Shown here piece by piece: positions 33,870-44,923 of a DNA stretch of 64,000 nt. Numbering within the stretch: the stretch's first letter is position 1; each line of letters begins with the position of its first letter. Source of the DNA: Mixophyes australis (Eukaryota > Chordata > Amphibia > Anura > Limnodynastidae). The notes beneath the pieces are model-generated. The model searched no databases. It was given only the letters and a program-made list of their open reading frames with translations, and was not told the DNA's origin. The stretch covers positions 275,678,460 to 275,742,459 of the forward strand of contig JAVHZZ010000002.1 of NCBI GenBank assembly GCA_036250195.1. The letters are read 5' to 3'. A program made the position numbers and the translations under genes.

Positions 33870-35250
33870 TTTTCAGCAACTGCTCAAACTGGTTAATTTT
33901 GTTAAAAATAGGACAAAACTTTTTTGTCAGCTCTGAGATGATGTTCTTATCTTCTCTCATCACTTATTTTTTGTTTTCATAAATCTATTAATATTGTCAA
34001 CAATGTGGAACAGTTTCATCTAGAACCTTACAGCTGTAAATGTTTACTACAAATATCCCTTTCTCTTTAATGAAGTCTAACTTATAGGTACATTTCTTCA
34101 AAGTTCTTTCATCTTTGGATATATCCTTAATCCATTTTTTTGGTGGTTACTGTAAACCAAAAGATAGGCAATGTTACTGGTTGGAGTATGGTATGAAAGG
34201 GTAAAGATGATGTTTTTCTTTCGTCTGATGACTAGTTCTAGGAACTCTATAGTGTTAGTATGTAACTTCTGTTTAAAATGATAATTGTCATCATTGTTTT
34301 GCTTATAAATTCAATAGAGTTTTTGATAAAAATCTCATCCTCATCCCTGACTAATAAAACATCATCAATATAACAGTGTTAAATTTTAAGTTACTTTCTA
34401 TAGCAACAATTATAAGTCCATGCACTTATCCTCCCACTGATCAAGAAAAAAGTTTCCATTACTAGGTGCAAAATGAATTACTATGCCAATGCTTAGGTTT
34501 GCCTAAAAAAAGACTTATCAAAAATAAAATAATTATGTTCCAAGATAGAGTCAATTATATGCTAGATATCTTATTATTAACTGAATAGTTGTAATTAATA
34601 ACTTATATCCCATGGATATGACTGATACGAGTATATTGTAAGGAAATATGAATAGTAGCCCACTTATAAGGCAGTTTCCATTTGAAGTTGTATAATTTAC
34701 CCAAAATATCCAGGCTGTCTTTGGTATAAGAATTTTAGATTAATTACATAAGGCTGTAGAATAGTAATCATGTAATAACGATTCCTGGTCAGGTCATTAA
34801 TTCCCACTATTATAGGTCTACTTAAGGGATTAATGTTAAGTAATAGTAAATTGGTGTTTTGGTTCCCTAGCATTATGTAGCCAAATTACTTATTATATGA
34901 AATACCTTTTTTAATTGCATCAAAGAGGAGATGCAATAAGGATTTCAAATAATCACATGTTGGGTCATTCTCTAATTTTGTATATGAGCCCACATCTGCT
35001 AATGATCTGCCGAATTCTTTAAAAGAAGCAATTTTGTCTAATAGGAGTACTACATTTATTCGCAGATTCATGAATTGTTTTCAATATCTCTTCACTTGTT
35101 TCTTGATATTAAATATTTCACTGACAGTTTCTAGTTCATTCTGCTTTACTGTGTGAAAAACATCTATGGGTTTTCACTTTAGCAAAGTAGGAAAAAAAAT
35201 GTAGATTTATGCTTTATGCTAGTGAGGATGAAAAGGAAGCTCAAAATAAA
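33870..35250 (-). pseudogene. Penelope-like element RT fragment (copy 3)
   Basis: 34886-35071 reads YTKLENDPTCDYLKSLLHLL, the PLE 'DPT' block before the fingers. Downstream in changed frames come RPIIVGINDLTRNRYYMITI and LQPYV (about 34760-34830; PLE palm 'GRPIV.G..SLT' block), NYFIFDKSFFRQT (about 34490-34540), then YIDDVLLVRDEDEIFIKN near 34310-34380 with the catalytic YIDD intact in one frame. After that come EFLELVIRRKKNI and KERDI remnants (thumb). No GIY-YIG domain was recognised. PLEs are telomerase-related retroelements. Multiple frame breaks make it inactive. It abuts the Gypsy 3' end at about 35458. Confidence 0.72.
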
Positions 35251-35457
35251 ATTTGGATATTGTACAAAAAAAATCAAAATGGTAAACCTGACACACAGAA
35301 AATCACAAACAAAAGTCATTAAGGCAATGACTGTGTAATAGAAGTCCATCCATTAATGCATTAAAAAATTGCATATCTAATATTAATAAGTCATCATATT
35401 TATTTACTCCCTCAAGCTGTTTCTAATAACAAACTTCTCCCTTTCTTATGTAACTAC

Positions 35458-36737
35458 AGGTTTCATCCAAAAGTGAATTCCCTCTCCTCTGATCATGTTA
35501 CCGGGACTTTTGCCTTTCCATCTCAGCTAAAGTCCATCTGAAAAAAGTACACTCTGCTCTATGTCAAGCCCCTTGCAGGTCCAAAGTTCTCGCTGATCGT
35601 CACCGTGGTCCTTATCTATTAAAAGTGGATGATCGAGTCTGGCTCTCCACTCAAAACATCAGGTTGAAGCAACATTGTAAGAAACTAGGACCTCGGTTTA
35701 TCGGATCGTTCTCTATCGTGGAGAAAATCAAACCGGTGGCGTTCAGACTCCAACTTCCACCATCCTTGAAGATTCCTAGTATCTTTCACTGTTCCCTCCT
35801 GGAAAAGGCGGTTCCTCTCAGCAAGTTCCATCCTCACTCTGCAAATAGACCTCGGCCTCTGCTTGTGAAAGGTGACCATGAGTTCATCGTGGAGAGAATC
35901 CTGGATTCAAGAAAAGTGCAGGGTCAGGTACAGTTCTTAGTGCACTGGAAGGGTTACGGCACAGAAAAGCGAACTTGGATACCACAGAAGCGTCTCCATG
36001 CTGAGAGACTCAGGAAGGAATTCTTTAAGAAATTTCCCACGAAGCCTGGATGTCGGGGTTCCTTGACCCCTCCTCAAGGGGGGGTACTGTCACGAGCCAC
36101 AGCGGTACACCGCATCCTGGCATGAACTGTGCTCTGTTATTATCCTTGTGGCATAGATGTAGGAAGGTGTAGGGACAGCCTCCATCACCAGGGGGAGCTC
36201 TCATATGATTTAAACTGGTTCACTTATATTTTTATACATGCTTCCTGGTTATGTTATTACCTATGCTAGTTCTAGCTAGTAATTAATTAGCTGGCTCCTG
36301 AGGCTGATTGTCAGCCCTATCCTCCTCTGTCCTGATTGGCTTTTAGTACTATTTAGGGCAGTGAGATCTGAGCCTCACTGCCGGTTATAGCGTCCTGTTT
36401 CAGTACTGCTGCCTGCTCCTTTGTCCCTGTGTTTGGTGTTTAACCTAAGATTGATTCTCTGTGTATGACCCTTGCCTGTCCCTGGATTCAGAACCTGTGC
36501 CTGTGACATCTGACCTTGGTTTGTTCTGCGGATATGCTGTCTGCTGCCGGCAGCCTGGACCCCACGCTGCTGTCCGCCATAACACTCTATTCCTGGGTTC
36601 TCCTTAGCCAGTACACAACTCTCGACCCTCTGTTAGTCTGCGGCCAAGTCTGTCCCCACCATTAGGAGCTCCAGTGAACACCAGGCTTTCGGAGCAGACT
36701 CCGGGTTTTGTTGTACCAGCTGGAGGGGTTCCTAACA
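35458..36737 (+). mobile_element. 3' end of a chromodomain Gypsy retrotransposon
   Basis: It contains the end of pol (integrase C-terminal region plus chromodomain), a polypurine tract CAAGGGGGGGTAC (36075-36087) and an LTR from 36089 (TGTCACGAGCC) to about 36737 (CCTAACA). The 5' side is cut at about 35458 where it meets the PLE fragment, so the 5' LTR, gag, protease and RT are missing. Confidence 0.9.
35625..36125 (+). pseudogene. Gypsy pol C-terminus: integrase tail and chromodomain
   Basis: This 166-codon frame is open but lacks the catalytic part. Residues about 1-60: DDRVWLSTQNIRLKQ, KKLGPRFIGSFSI, then LPPSLKIPSIFHCSLL, the GPY/F-type module after the integrase core. Residues about 85-130: EFIVERILDSRKVQGQVQFL, VHWKGYGTEKRTWIP, a chromodomain with the aromatic cage residues partly kept (the E-x-x-W position reads KRTW). 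This chromovirus chromodomain steers insertion to marked chromatin. Upstream (35463-35624) the same frame carries a FHPKV... stretch with a stop. The last codons run past the polypurine tract into the LTR, as is usual. It is a fragment of a formerly longer ORF. Confidence 0.92.
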
Positions 36738-37380
36738 ATAGCACAATATAGTTCTCATTCAACAATCAATTGCACATATAAGTAGAACATAAATTACCAC
36801 CATACGGTCTGTACTTAATTAAGCCCGTTCCATTAAGGGTCTGTATAGTCTTGTATGTCTTGGCAGTATAAATCCGCTGCTGTTATACACTTTTTCAGCT
36901 CCCTTAGCTTTCAGAACTCCAGGCTTCTGCGCAATCAGATTATCATAGAGTGGACTTCAAACATGTGCATTTATTGGGTCTTTAGACTTCCAAACTTTTC
37001 TAAATCCAATAGTCAGCCAATTTCATTTGACTGTGTCTTGTGTTCAAACAACTCAAAGCACCTTACGCATTTTTCCACAGCTGTGGAAAAATGGACATTT
37101 AATGCAGTGCAGGGCAGGCTTCGTTTTAAACCCATATCAACCAATCAAAATTAAAAAAGTTAAAAAACAATTAGCCACTGTAACATATACAAAAATCAAT
37201 ATTAGAACCAACAAAAATCAATAATGACCCTCAGCGCTCTGGGTCATTATTGATTTTTGTTGATTCTAATATTGGGATGTTTGGAATTCATCCCTTACAG
37301 ACCCACATTGGCAGCTTTATATTACCACTTTTTAGAGCAGCGCTGTTGTCCCATATCTTTTCTATTAAAATTGACAAGTT
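36738..37380. repeat. two hairpins in otherwise featureless DNA
   Basis: 37068-37093 is a perfect 26-bp palindrome centred on CACAGCTGTG. 37197-37230 and 37241-37274 are 34-nt inverted arms with one mismatch around a 10-nt loop (TCAGCGCTCT). The second is long enough to be a small MITE or a snap-back artefact. Nothing else was recognised. Confidence 0.8.
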
Positions 37381-37528
37381 AATTTTTAAATAAATACACA
37401 TATTTATTTTATATATGTGGCAACCCATACATCACTAAAAAAATATTTTAAACAATGAGATCATGAACTGGAGACATGTTAAATTAATACATGAATATTT
37501 CTAAAACTAAATATTAAATAGTCCTTTG

Positions 37529-37765
37529 CAGGTTTGAACTCATGACCTTTAATTATATAAACCAATGCTCATCTCCCTGCGCCACTGGTAACATTTAGCT
37601 CCATTGTGTGTTCTTTTCTTTCTTTATTCAATTATGTTCATCGCATCTAGAAAACACAAATGACTAAATTTAAACTAGTCCTTACTTTGAACCTCATTCT
37701 TCTCGAGAATAGAGCTCGGAACCTTTACTTACACAAATGGTGGCCATCTAACTGAGCCACTACCA
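37529..37765 (-). repeat. two tandem tRNA-like units downstream of the PLE
   Basis: Unit 1 (37592-37529 on the minus strand) has TGGCGCAGGGAG (A-box-like) and GAGTTCAAACC (B-box-like) spanning 54 nt, close to the spacing in tRNAs. Unit 2 (37765-37710) has TGGCTCAGTTAG and GGTTCCGAGCTC spanning 48 nt. The flanks also repeat (GGAGTTAAGTG/GGAGCTAAATG before, AAGGACTA(G/T)TTTAA after), so the monomer is about 170-180 bp and duplicated as a whole. The units are too diverged to be working tRNA genes. Either a tRNA-derived SINE dimer or part of the PLE tail. Confidence 0.6.
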
Positions 37766-38089
37766 TCACTTAACTCCAAAATACAACCCCTTTGAAATAA
37801 AACATCATCTGACAATTATGTAATATAATACAGATTCCCCTATGCAAATTCTCTCATATATCACTAATTACATGTAATCATCATTCAAGAACAAGCAACC
37901 AAATTAATGGCCATATTCATTTTTCATCTCCAGGTCATATAACATACATCAAAACATATTTAATTCCACTGAGTCATTCAACCCTTTTGGGTGTAAGGTA
38001 TCTAAAGCAAAAATCCGAAAGTCTTCTATTTTAAAAAGAAGATCAATCCCATCCCCTCCTCTTACTGTAGGTTTTATAAACTCAATGGC

Positions 38090-38345
38090 TGTAATTTTCA
38101 AAAAGTCCAAAGAGCAATTATGTTTACAAATAAACTATATGCACCCCTTTTCTCTATAATATTCCTTCTATGTTCCAGAAATCCTACATTTAGTGTATGC
38201 ATTGTTCAGCCCACATATTGTGCTCCGCATTTACAATCAATTACATTAATTACAAAACTCGTTTGGCAATTCATAAAATTCTGGATTTCATATGTTTCCT
38301 TTGTTGTTGAACAGAATTCAATCTTTTATTATACACATAATTACA
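38090..38345 (-). pseudogene. PLE GIY-YIG endonuclease
   Basis: The minus strand from about 38310 reads YEIQNFMNCQTSFVINVIDC, then KCGAQYVG followed by a stop, then TLNVGFLEHRRNII. This matches the PLE-specific GIY-YIG nuclease in order: CxxC-like cysteines, a V/I-rich strand, the (Q)YVG catalytic Tyr, then R-x-x-EH. The domain cuts target DNA in canonical PLEs. A stop lies in the active region. Confidence 0.8.
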
Positions 38346-38368
38346 CGTAATACATCCATTTCTGTTAC

Positions 38369-39080
38369 TGTCACACATCGGACCCGCCAATTAACAGGCT
38401 CTCCGCTCTTACTCACATTTTCCCTGGCAGCTATCCTTTTTTGGGGCGGACACCGCGGCTCTCCTGACGGGACGGCATCTTGTCCGGTGAACTGCGCATG
38501 CCTGAACCAGCATTTCTCCTCATTCATTCCCTCCAGTTAATCGGCTGCCTGCTTCCACTAGTTAAACCCACCTCTTACCTGTGTAGGTTGCCTGATCTTC
38601 AGGTCTCATCTCCTGTTCAGACGTCCTGTACCCTAAATCCTGTTTTACTTACCTGTCTCCTGAGTCTCCAGCATGTTGGTCCGCAGACCATCTCAGTCTC
38701 TGTGCCTACTCCACTATCTTGGTGGTAAACAATCTGCAGACTATCGCTGCCTGCCTCCTGAGTCTGCAGCATACTGCTCCGCAGACTATTACACCTATCT
38801 ACTCCACTGTCCCTCGTGGAAGCGACCTCTAAGGTCCTCATTTATTCCAATTCTATTTATCCATGGTAACCTCTGTTACAGTCTTTGGTTCTTATCACAG
38901 TCTCGCTCATTATCTCTTAAGAGAACCACTACCTGCATTTCTGGGAGCCGCAAAGTCCAAACTCACTTGTGGGAGCCCCTGGTGAAAACCTCTCTCTTCA
39001 TTAGACTCCGCGCCTCTTGGAAGGTAGTACCAATTTGCACAGACTGTACGGGCATTCCTCCGACCCTAGTGGATGTGACA
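38369..39080 (+). mobile_element. solo LTR (Gypsy-type) inside the PLE, 5-bp TSD
   Basis: It begins TGTCACACATCGG and ends GGATGTGACA, again a TGTCAC/GTGACA inverted end pair. GTTAC flanks it at 38364-38368 and 39081-39085. An internal repeat of about 98 bp ('CCTGAGTCT(C/G)CAGCA...CTACTCCAC') occurs twice. It interrupts the PLE between RT and GIY-YIG. Several open frames on both strands here (38292-39098) are LTR artefacts. Confidence 0.93.
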
Positions 39081-39099
39081 GTTACACTAATAAATTGAG

Positions 39100-41507
39100 C
39101 CAATTAAGTCTTTCTATAGGTTCCTTGTTACATCCAACACTCCGATCTTTCTAATTTATTTTTAATCGTTAAACCTTAACAAATTTCTCTTTGTAATACC
39201 TTTTATGTGCTTAGAGTATGAATTGAATTGACTTACAAAAGTAACATCTTCTTTTCCATCCCTAGATTTTTCCACTACTGATTTTTTATCTTTTCTCATT
39301 TTCATCTTCAATAAAGATCGTCTATCTATATTTTTAACTTCTGAAATGGCCTTTTTAAGAATGTACTCTGGGTATCCTTGATGTCTAAATGAAGTTAATA
39401 GATCACCAGCCTGTTCACAAAAGGATTTATTAAAAGTGCAGTTTCTCCGCAGTCATAACAATTGACCCTTGGGGTATTCTTTTTCAATCCTTCTAAATTG
39501 CAACTATTAAAATGTAAAAAATGATTACTATCCACTGGTTTTTTAAATGTTTTGGCTATAATCTGACTTTTTTCTACCGACAGGGCAATGTTCAGAAAGT
39601 TAATGTGACTAATACTCCAATTACTAGTGAATTTCAGATCAAAATCATTTTCATTAAGGTGCTTAAAATAGATCTAAGGAACCAGAATCCCCTTTCCAAA
39701 TAAAAAAATAATCATCTATATATGTACCGTATAGCACTAGGTCTGTCCCAAATGGGCTGTCCCACATATATTGTATTTCAAACAGACCCATATACAAATT
39801 GGAAAAACTCAGGGCGAATTTTGTGCCCATGGCCGTGCCATGAATTTGCAGTAAATAATTAGTGTCAAAAACAAAATAATTATGTGACAAAGTGAATATA
39901 ATAGCATCCAAGATAAATCCACGTCATGCCTGAGTAAGGTTCACATCTTAATCCAGAGATTATTTTACCCCTCTCATACCTCCATCATGTGGTATGTTGG
40001 TATAAATAGGCTCAAAATCAAATGTTACAAATTGGTAATTATTTTCCCATTTTATTGGAGAAATTACATTTAGAAAATGTGTTGTATTTCTGATATGAGA
40101 CCCTAAAGACACAACGTTTGTAAATGGGTATCAATAAACAGTGAGAAATTAGAAGTGAGGGACCCAACACCAGAAATAATAGGACGTCCAGGTGGTGCTT
40201 TATGTGATTTATGTAACTTGGGCAAATTATAAAATGTGGGGACCCCCGGGTGCAAAATGAACAGAAAATGTATCTCTTCTCTGGACACTTGCCCCTTCTG
40301 TATATCCCTTGAATTTTTCCAAAAACATATTAGTTGGATTGGCTTTGAGTTTGGTATAAACATTTAATTATTCAATTGTCTCATTGCTTCCATAATATAA
40401 TCCTCAGTATTTAACACAACCACCCCCCACATTTATCAACATGCTTGATAACTATGGAGGGGTCCTGCATCAATTTTTTCAGAGTTCTTCTTTCCTGTGG
40501 GGATAAATTATCTCTCAATTTTAATTCTTCAGATTTTTTACATAAGACTCTAAAATCATTCAATGTCTCAATATAAAACGTATCAATGAAATCAGTTTTG
40601 TACTGCATAGGATAGAACTCTTTTTTTAGAATACTGTTACCCACAGTCTCATTTATATGAAACAATGATAATAGTTGTGGTGTGGGAGGTTTATAAACTT
40701 TCCATCTGCAATGATTCTTAAACTTCCAATCCCTCAAAATCCATCTTGTTAAAAACTATTGGATCTCCTTCAAATGATTTTTTGTCTAAGTATCTTATTA
40801 GAGAAATAACATTTTCTACATAGATCCCTTACAAACACATTCACATCAACAAAAATCTTAAACAAATCCAGTTTGCTTGAAGGGGCATATTTTAATCCTC
40901 TGCTAAGAAGTGTCTTCTCACCTGGGTCCAATTGTCTTTTTGATAAACTATATATACATTTCTTAATTAATCGTGCCTTGGCCTTCTTCTGTATTTTTCT
41001 CCACCCCCCTCTACATCCTCTGAAACTAGGCCTCATTTTCTTCCTCTTTTTAATGATCGAACATTTAGTTCCCAATATTGACCCCGTTCCACTTGCCAAT
41101 GGGGGCATTTCTCTAAAAAATATCTTTTGTTAGTACTCTGTACTTTGGATCTTGCACCTCCTATTGGGGTTCTATAATTAGATGCACCTTCATCTCTAAT
41201 ATTGGGTCTACCATCCCTACTTGTTTTGGGGTGAATCGGGTGTTTCATCAAATGATTCTAAAGGTTCAAATCGATTACATAACCCTAGTTTTGAGGGTTC
41301 TCTCTTTTTATTACTTTCTGGTGTTTTCCTGTAATGCTTATTTCTCTTTTGTTTTTGTCCCCAGTATTTTTTCTCACTAAATTGTGGATATAATTGTTCA
41401 GAGGTCATTTTCCCTCTTCTCTCTCTATTGGATCTAAAGAAGTCAGGTCTATTTATATTATAGGTCCAAATTCTCCCTTGTTCAAAATCATTATGACCCC
41501 TGACCAT
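39100..41507 (-). pseudogene. PLE N-terminal region and reverse transcriptase
   Basis: 41217-41507 is a basic, R/K/N-rich N-terminus. 40770-41108 reads YSLSKRQLDPGEKTLLSRGL and KYAPSSKLDLFKIFVDVN, a PLE N-terminal signature. 40411-40737 has LSPQERRTLKKLMQDPSIVI and KHVDKCGG (fingers). 40103-40363 has YNLPKLHKSHKAPPGRPIIS and GVGSLTSNFS. 39663-39911 has LLQIHGTAMGTKFALSFSNL and YIDDYFFIWKGDSGSL with the catalytic YIDD present. Frameshifts separate all blocks, and thumb sequences below 39660 are degraded. PLE RTs are close to telomerase RT and prime on cut target DNA. Confidence 0.9.
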
Positions 41508-41520
41508 TTTTTATCCTTAA

Positions 41521-42097
41521 TCTCCATAATGACTTCTTATATTCAATGAGCTCTTTACTGATCATATTATTCCACTCCTGAAAGGCAGGATCATCCTGAA
41601 AAGTCTTATGTTCCTCCTGAATATCAATAATTTCTTATTCTACCACATCTATTTGATTATCCCTATAATTAATCAACAATGCCATAAGCTCATTTGAACA
41701 TGTGTAGGTGTAGGTTAGCACAAATTGATCGTCCTGGGTCCTAATTGGTATTTTTTACATATGTTTCTATGTTTTTAATGTTTATTAAATTGTTTAAATT
41801 TTAACACATACTGACGAGTATAATATTGATATTAATATACTATATTATTATTATTATTATATTATTATTATTATGCACCTTGGAGTCCGAATGAATTGAA
41901 TGCACTGTTTACAATAACAATCTGGGTTGAAAGAGCAGTTTAACTTTCTTACATATTTATGTTTCCTATGTGAGGTGATGGGCAAGCTTCATGGTGCTGG
42001 CTGTAACTGTTCTTGTTAGCTTAAAGGACTACTAAACATAACATAGAAATAGCTTATATAAAATAGAGATATATAGATAGCGAGAATAAGCACACCT
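41521..42097. other. no gene; ATT microsatellite at 41828-41875
   Basis: Sequence right of the PLE. Apart from the interrupted ATT/ATA run nothing was recognised. Confidence 0.5.
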
Positions 42098-42564
42098 TGT
42101 CACACGATAGAATGCTCACTGGAAACACAGGCAGAGTCAACATATCTTTTTAACTAGCTCACAGCTAGTTTTATTAGTAGGTGATGGATAAGTAAAGCAA
42201 AATATAAAACAAAATCCTTGTCCATCCAACACTTTCCAAAAACATGATTTTTTAGCTATATTTATAAGTGGACAAGCTCACAAAACAAAGTACTCTGCAA
42301 TTTGTTTTGTCAGAATTGCATTCTTAGTTCAGTATAACCTCTTTTTCCCAGCCTGCTGACAGACTCAACCTTTTTAAAGCCTGAGAGGCAAGAAAATTGT
42401 TTTATGTTTTGTTTTGTTTACACCCTGTGTGGGAGATCTGCAGCTATTTTCCTACCATCACCGATTGATAAAACTTGCTGTGAACTAGTTAAATTTAACT
42501 GCTGTGTTTTTGGTGTGCCTACTACTCCAGGAGACAGCAATTATATAGTGTCAAGTCCCTGACA
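42098..42564 (-). mobile_element. possible solo LTR
   Basis: The plus strand begins TGTCACACGATAG and ends GTCCCTGACA. On the minus strand an AATAAAACTAG polyadenylation-like site sits near 42165-42180 and a TTTAAAAAGG box near 42375. Two inner segments are inverted copies (42145-42190 and 42455-42510, 'AACTAG(C/T)TCACAGC(T/A)AGTTTTAT'). No TSD was found, so an inverted-repeat DNA element is an alternative. Confidence 0.35.
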
Positions 42565-42784
42565 GATGGTGGTATATGTGGACACAAAATTACAGTAGTA
42601 ATACTTATGGTTTACAAAGGGCTTCAATTATGAAGCACGCTGGATGTGCAGAACAAAACGCCTTGGTTTTTTGCGCACAGCAAACTTCCTGTTAAATGGT
42701 GCACAGAAAGATAAGCTAAAACAACTACTTCTACTGTAATGTTAACATGAAAATCAATGCACTTACAACATGCAGCTATACACT

Positions 42785-42848
42785 AAAATAATAACAATAA
42801 TAATAACAGCAATAATAATCATAATAATAATAATAATAATAATAATAT
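42785..42848. repeat. AAT microsatellite
   Basis: AATAATAAT runs with a few C interruptions. Confidence 0.93.
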
Positions 42849-42988
42849 AGGAAATATATTTATTATATGTAAAATCACCAATCAGAAAGCAGAATAACAT
42901 AGCAAAACATTTAAAAAATGTTAATACAGCTGCACCTCCAATGTATGCATTAAATACGTTGTGCAGTCTTCCCTAGATAAAACATTAA

Positions 42989-43130
42989 GGGCCTGATTCA
43001 TTGAGGCACCCAAATGACCATAAATTGCATTTTTTTTAACAAGATAAAATGCATGTTATTTGGGCATAGGTACACCTGTAATCAACTAGGAGTGGATCTA
43101 AAGATAAGTCTCATGTTGAATACAAGACTA
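42989..43130. mobile_element. one-ended Harbinger-like MITE
   Basis: GGGCCTGATTCATTGAGG at 42989 is the terminus of the family at 7681-8002 and 44656-44923, preceded by TAA. The other end is missing, apparently lost where the larger palindromic element begins at 43131. Confidence 0.55.
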
Positions 43131-44135
43131 GGGACTAGATTTACTAAGAATCGTGTTTGGTGGCGGTTTGAAACCGCCACCCATTGCCGGCGGTTTAGTG
43201 GTTCAAACCGCCGCATTTACTATAGGGCGGCTTGAGGCTTCAATTTAAAATGACTGGCGATGTATGGCGGATTGAAAAAGCTAAACCGCCGGCGGTTTTG
43301 TCCAAACCACCGGCAGTTTGGATGAAACTGCCATCAAAACCGCCATCCAAAAGACAGGACAGGACAGTTTTAATACCTGCTTCAGAATGGCTAGATAGCT
43401 TAAACATGCTGTTTGAACTATTTTGCCATTCAGAACATAAGAGAAAGCAACATTGACATTTAAATTATGTTGGCAATCATTATTTATTGATTATGGGGCA
43501 AAATGAATTAAATATTAACTTATGAGGGAATAAAAAATTTGCATTATTTTAAGGGGATAAAATTATTTAATTATTATATTATTTGGACAATATGTCATGA
43601 CAAATTGTGCAATATAAATAATTATATCCACCAATAACAATCAGTTAATAATATTATATATTCACATTTTCTACATAATATAATGCTATAATAGTGTCCC
43701 TTTAAAAAAAAAATATAAAAAAAAATTTCTCTCATAAATTAATATTACATTTGTTTTGTCCCTTTAGCAATAAATAATGATTTTCCAAATGATTAAAATA
43801 TCAATGTTGCTTTCTCTTATGTTCTGAATGGCAAAATATCTCAAACAGCAGCTGTTTGATCACTCTCGCCTATTGCAACCACCTCTTTCATTTTGGCCGT
43901 TTGGATGGCTGTTTTGCGGCGGTTTTGAAAACCCCAGTTTAGTAAATCTGGCTGTTTGTATGTTCATCATTGTTAAATCAGGATGGCGGTTTGTAAAGTG
44001 GTGGTTTTGAAAAATGTCATTTCTGTCCGTTTTGACGTTGGTTTGGGCTTTAGTAAATCCGGCGGTTTCAAAACCGCCGGAAAACTAGCCGAAAACCGGC
44101 GGTTTCAGCAAACCGCCCTTTAGTAAATCTAGCCC
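43131..44135. mobile_element. 1-kb palindromic non-autonomous Harbinger element
   Basis: The ends are GGGACTAGATTTACTAA and, complemented from the right, GGGCTAGATTTACTAAA, the same terminus as the MITE at 11964. The arms are inverted copies over almost the full length: 43380-43460 (TTCAGAATGG..CATAAGAGAAAGCAACATTGA) mirrors 43805-43850, and the AT-rich centre is also mirrored. The outer 250 bp on each side are packed with CGGCGGTTT/AAACCGCC motifs, unusual for this AT-rich region. Flanks are CTA left and TAG right, so any 3-bp TSD is mutated. Frames at 43014-43456 and 43828-44010 are not genes. Confidence 0.88.
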
Positions 44136-44655
44136 TAGGTGCGCTCTGCTCTGACAGACAATACACTGCACTATATGTCCAATACATATGTGGAATATAG
44201 AGTCCCAAATGAACGCACAGAAAAAAAAATATTTCATTACTGTCACCTATTAATAATATTGTACTTTTTTCCTCCATAAAATACAATTATTAGGATGTTA
44301 TGAATGCCTACTGTACATAAGATCAAATTTTTACAGTTGTTTCTGATTGCAAACAAATGTTCTAGCATGCAGAGCTGAAGCTAGTGCAAGTGATATGACA
44401 AAAAACACGTACCGTAGAGATGCCCAAAAGTTTGAATCAGACATTGCTGCTTGTGTTCGTTCGATCTTGGCACACCCTTCCTGTATATTGACTACATGAA
44501 TATGCCCAGTCCCCTCCCTGTTCTGTCCTTGAAATTGTAGGCTGTAGTAAGGATCGTTTGAACTCAAACATAAATTGGATGTTACTATGTTCACTGGCAT
44601 AGTGATATTACGCAAAATACTGCATGTATTGCCATTTATGTTCATTTATGAATCA
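44136..44655. other. no feature seen
   Basis: No domain in the 104-codon minus frame at 44331-44645; no repeat ends. Confidence 0.4.
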
Positions 44656-44923
44656 GGGGCTTGATTCATTATGGATCTTAACTTGAGAAACTTCTTACTT
44701 CAGTCTCCTGGACAAAACCATGTTACAATGCAAGGGGTGCAAATTAGCGATCTGTTTTGCACATAAGTTAAATACTGACTGTTTTTTCATGTAGCATAAG
44801 CTTTTCATAAGCTTGATAGCTTATTTGTACACTGAAATGTAAAGTTGATATTTGTGTGCTACATGAAAAAACAGACTTAAATAAGAAGTTTCTCAAGTTA
44901 AGATCATTAATGAATCAGGCCCC
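44656..44923. mobile_element. Harbinger-like MITE, GGGCCTGATT family
   Basis: Inverted ends GGGGCTTGATTCATTA and GGGGCCTGATTCATTAAT (complement). The arms share 'GATCTTAACTTGAGAAACTTCTTA' and 'GATAGC/ACATAAG' blocks. The internal 'AAACCATGTTACAATGCAAGGGG' motif is shared with the copy at 7681-8002. Confidence 0.85.

Larger units (their letters stand above)
37381..41520 (-). mobile_element. Penelope-like element (copy 1), split by a solo LTR
   Basis: Minus-strand order: N-terminal region (41507-40770), RT (40737-39663 and degenerate to about 39100), solo LTR insertion (38369-39080), GIY-YIG endonuclease (about 38340-38090), then a 3' tail with two tRNA-like units (37765-37529). The outer limits are not fixed by a TSD. 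This is the most complete of the three PLEs in the window. Confidence 0.85.

Noticed and set aside
35625..36125. Host chromodomain gene
   Set aside because: The GPY/F module, polypurine tract and LTR directly after it identify a Gypsy pol end.
37529..37592. Functional tRNA gene
   Set aside because: The boxes match loosely, but the acceptor stem cannot be formed and the unit is part of a longer duplicated repeat.
42098..42564. Confident solo LTR
   Set aside because: TG...CA ends and signals are present, but there is no duplication and there are inverted inner segments, so it is reported only as possible.
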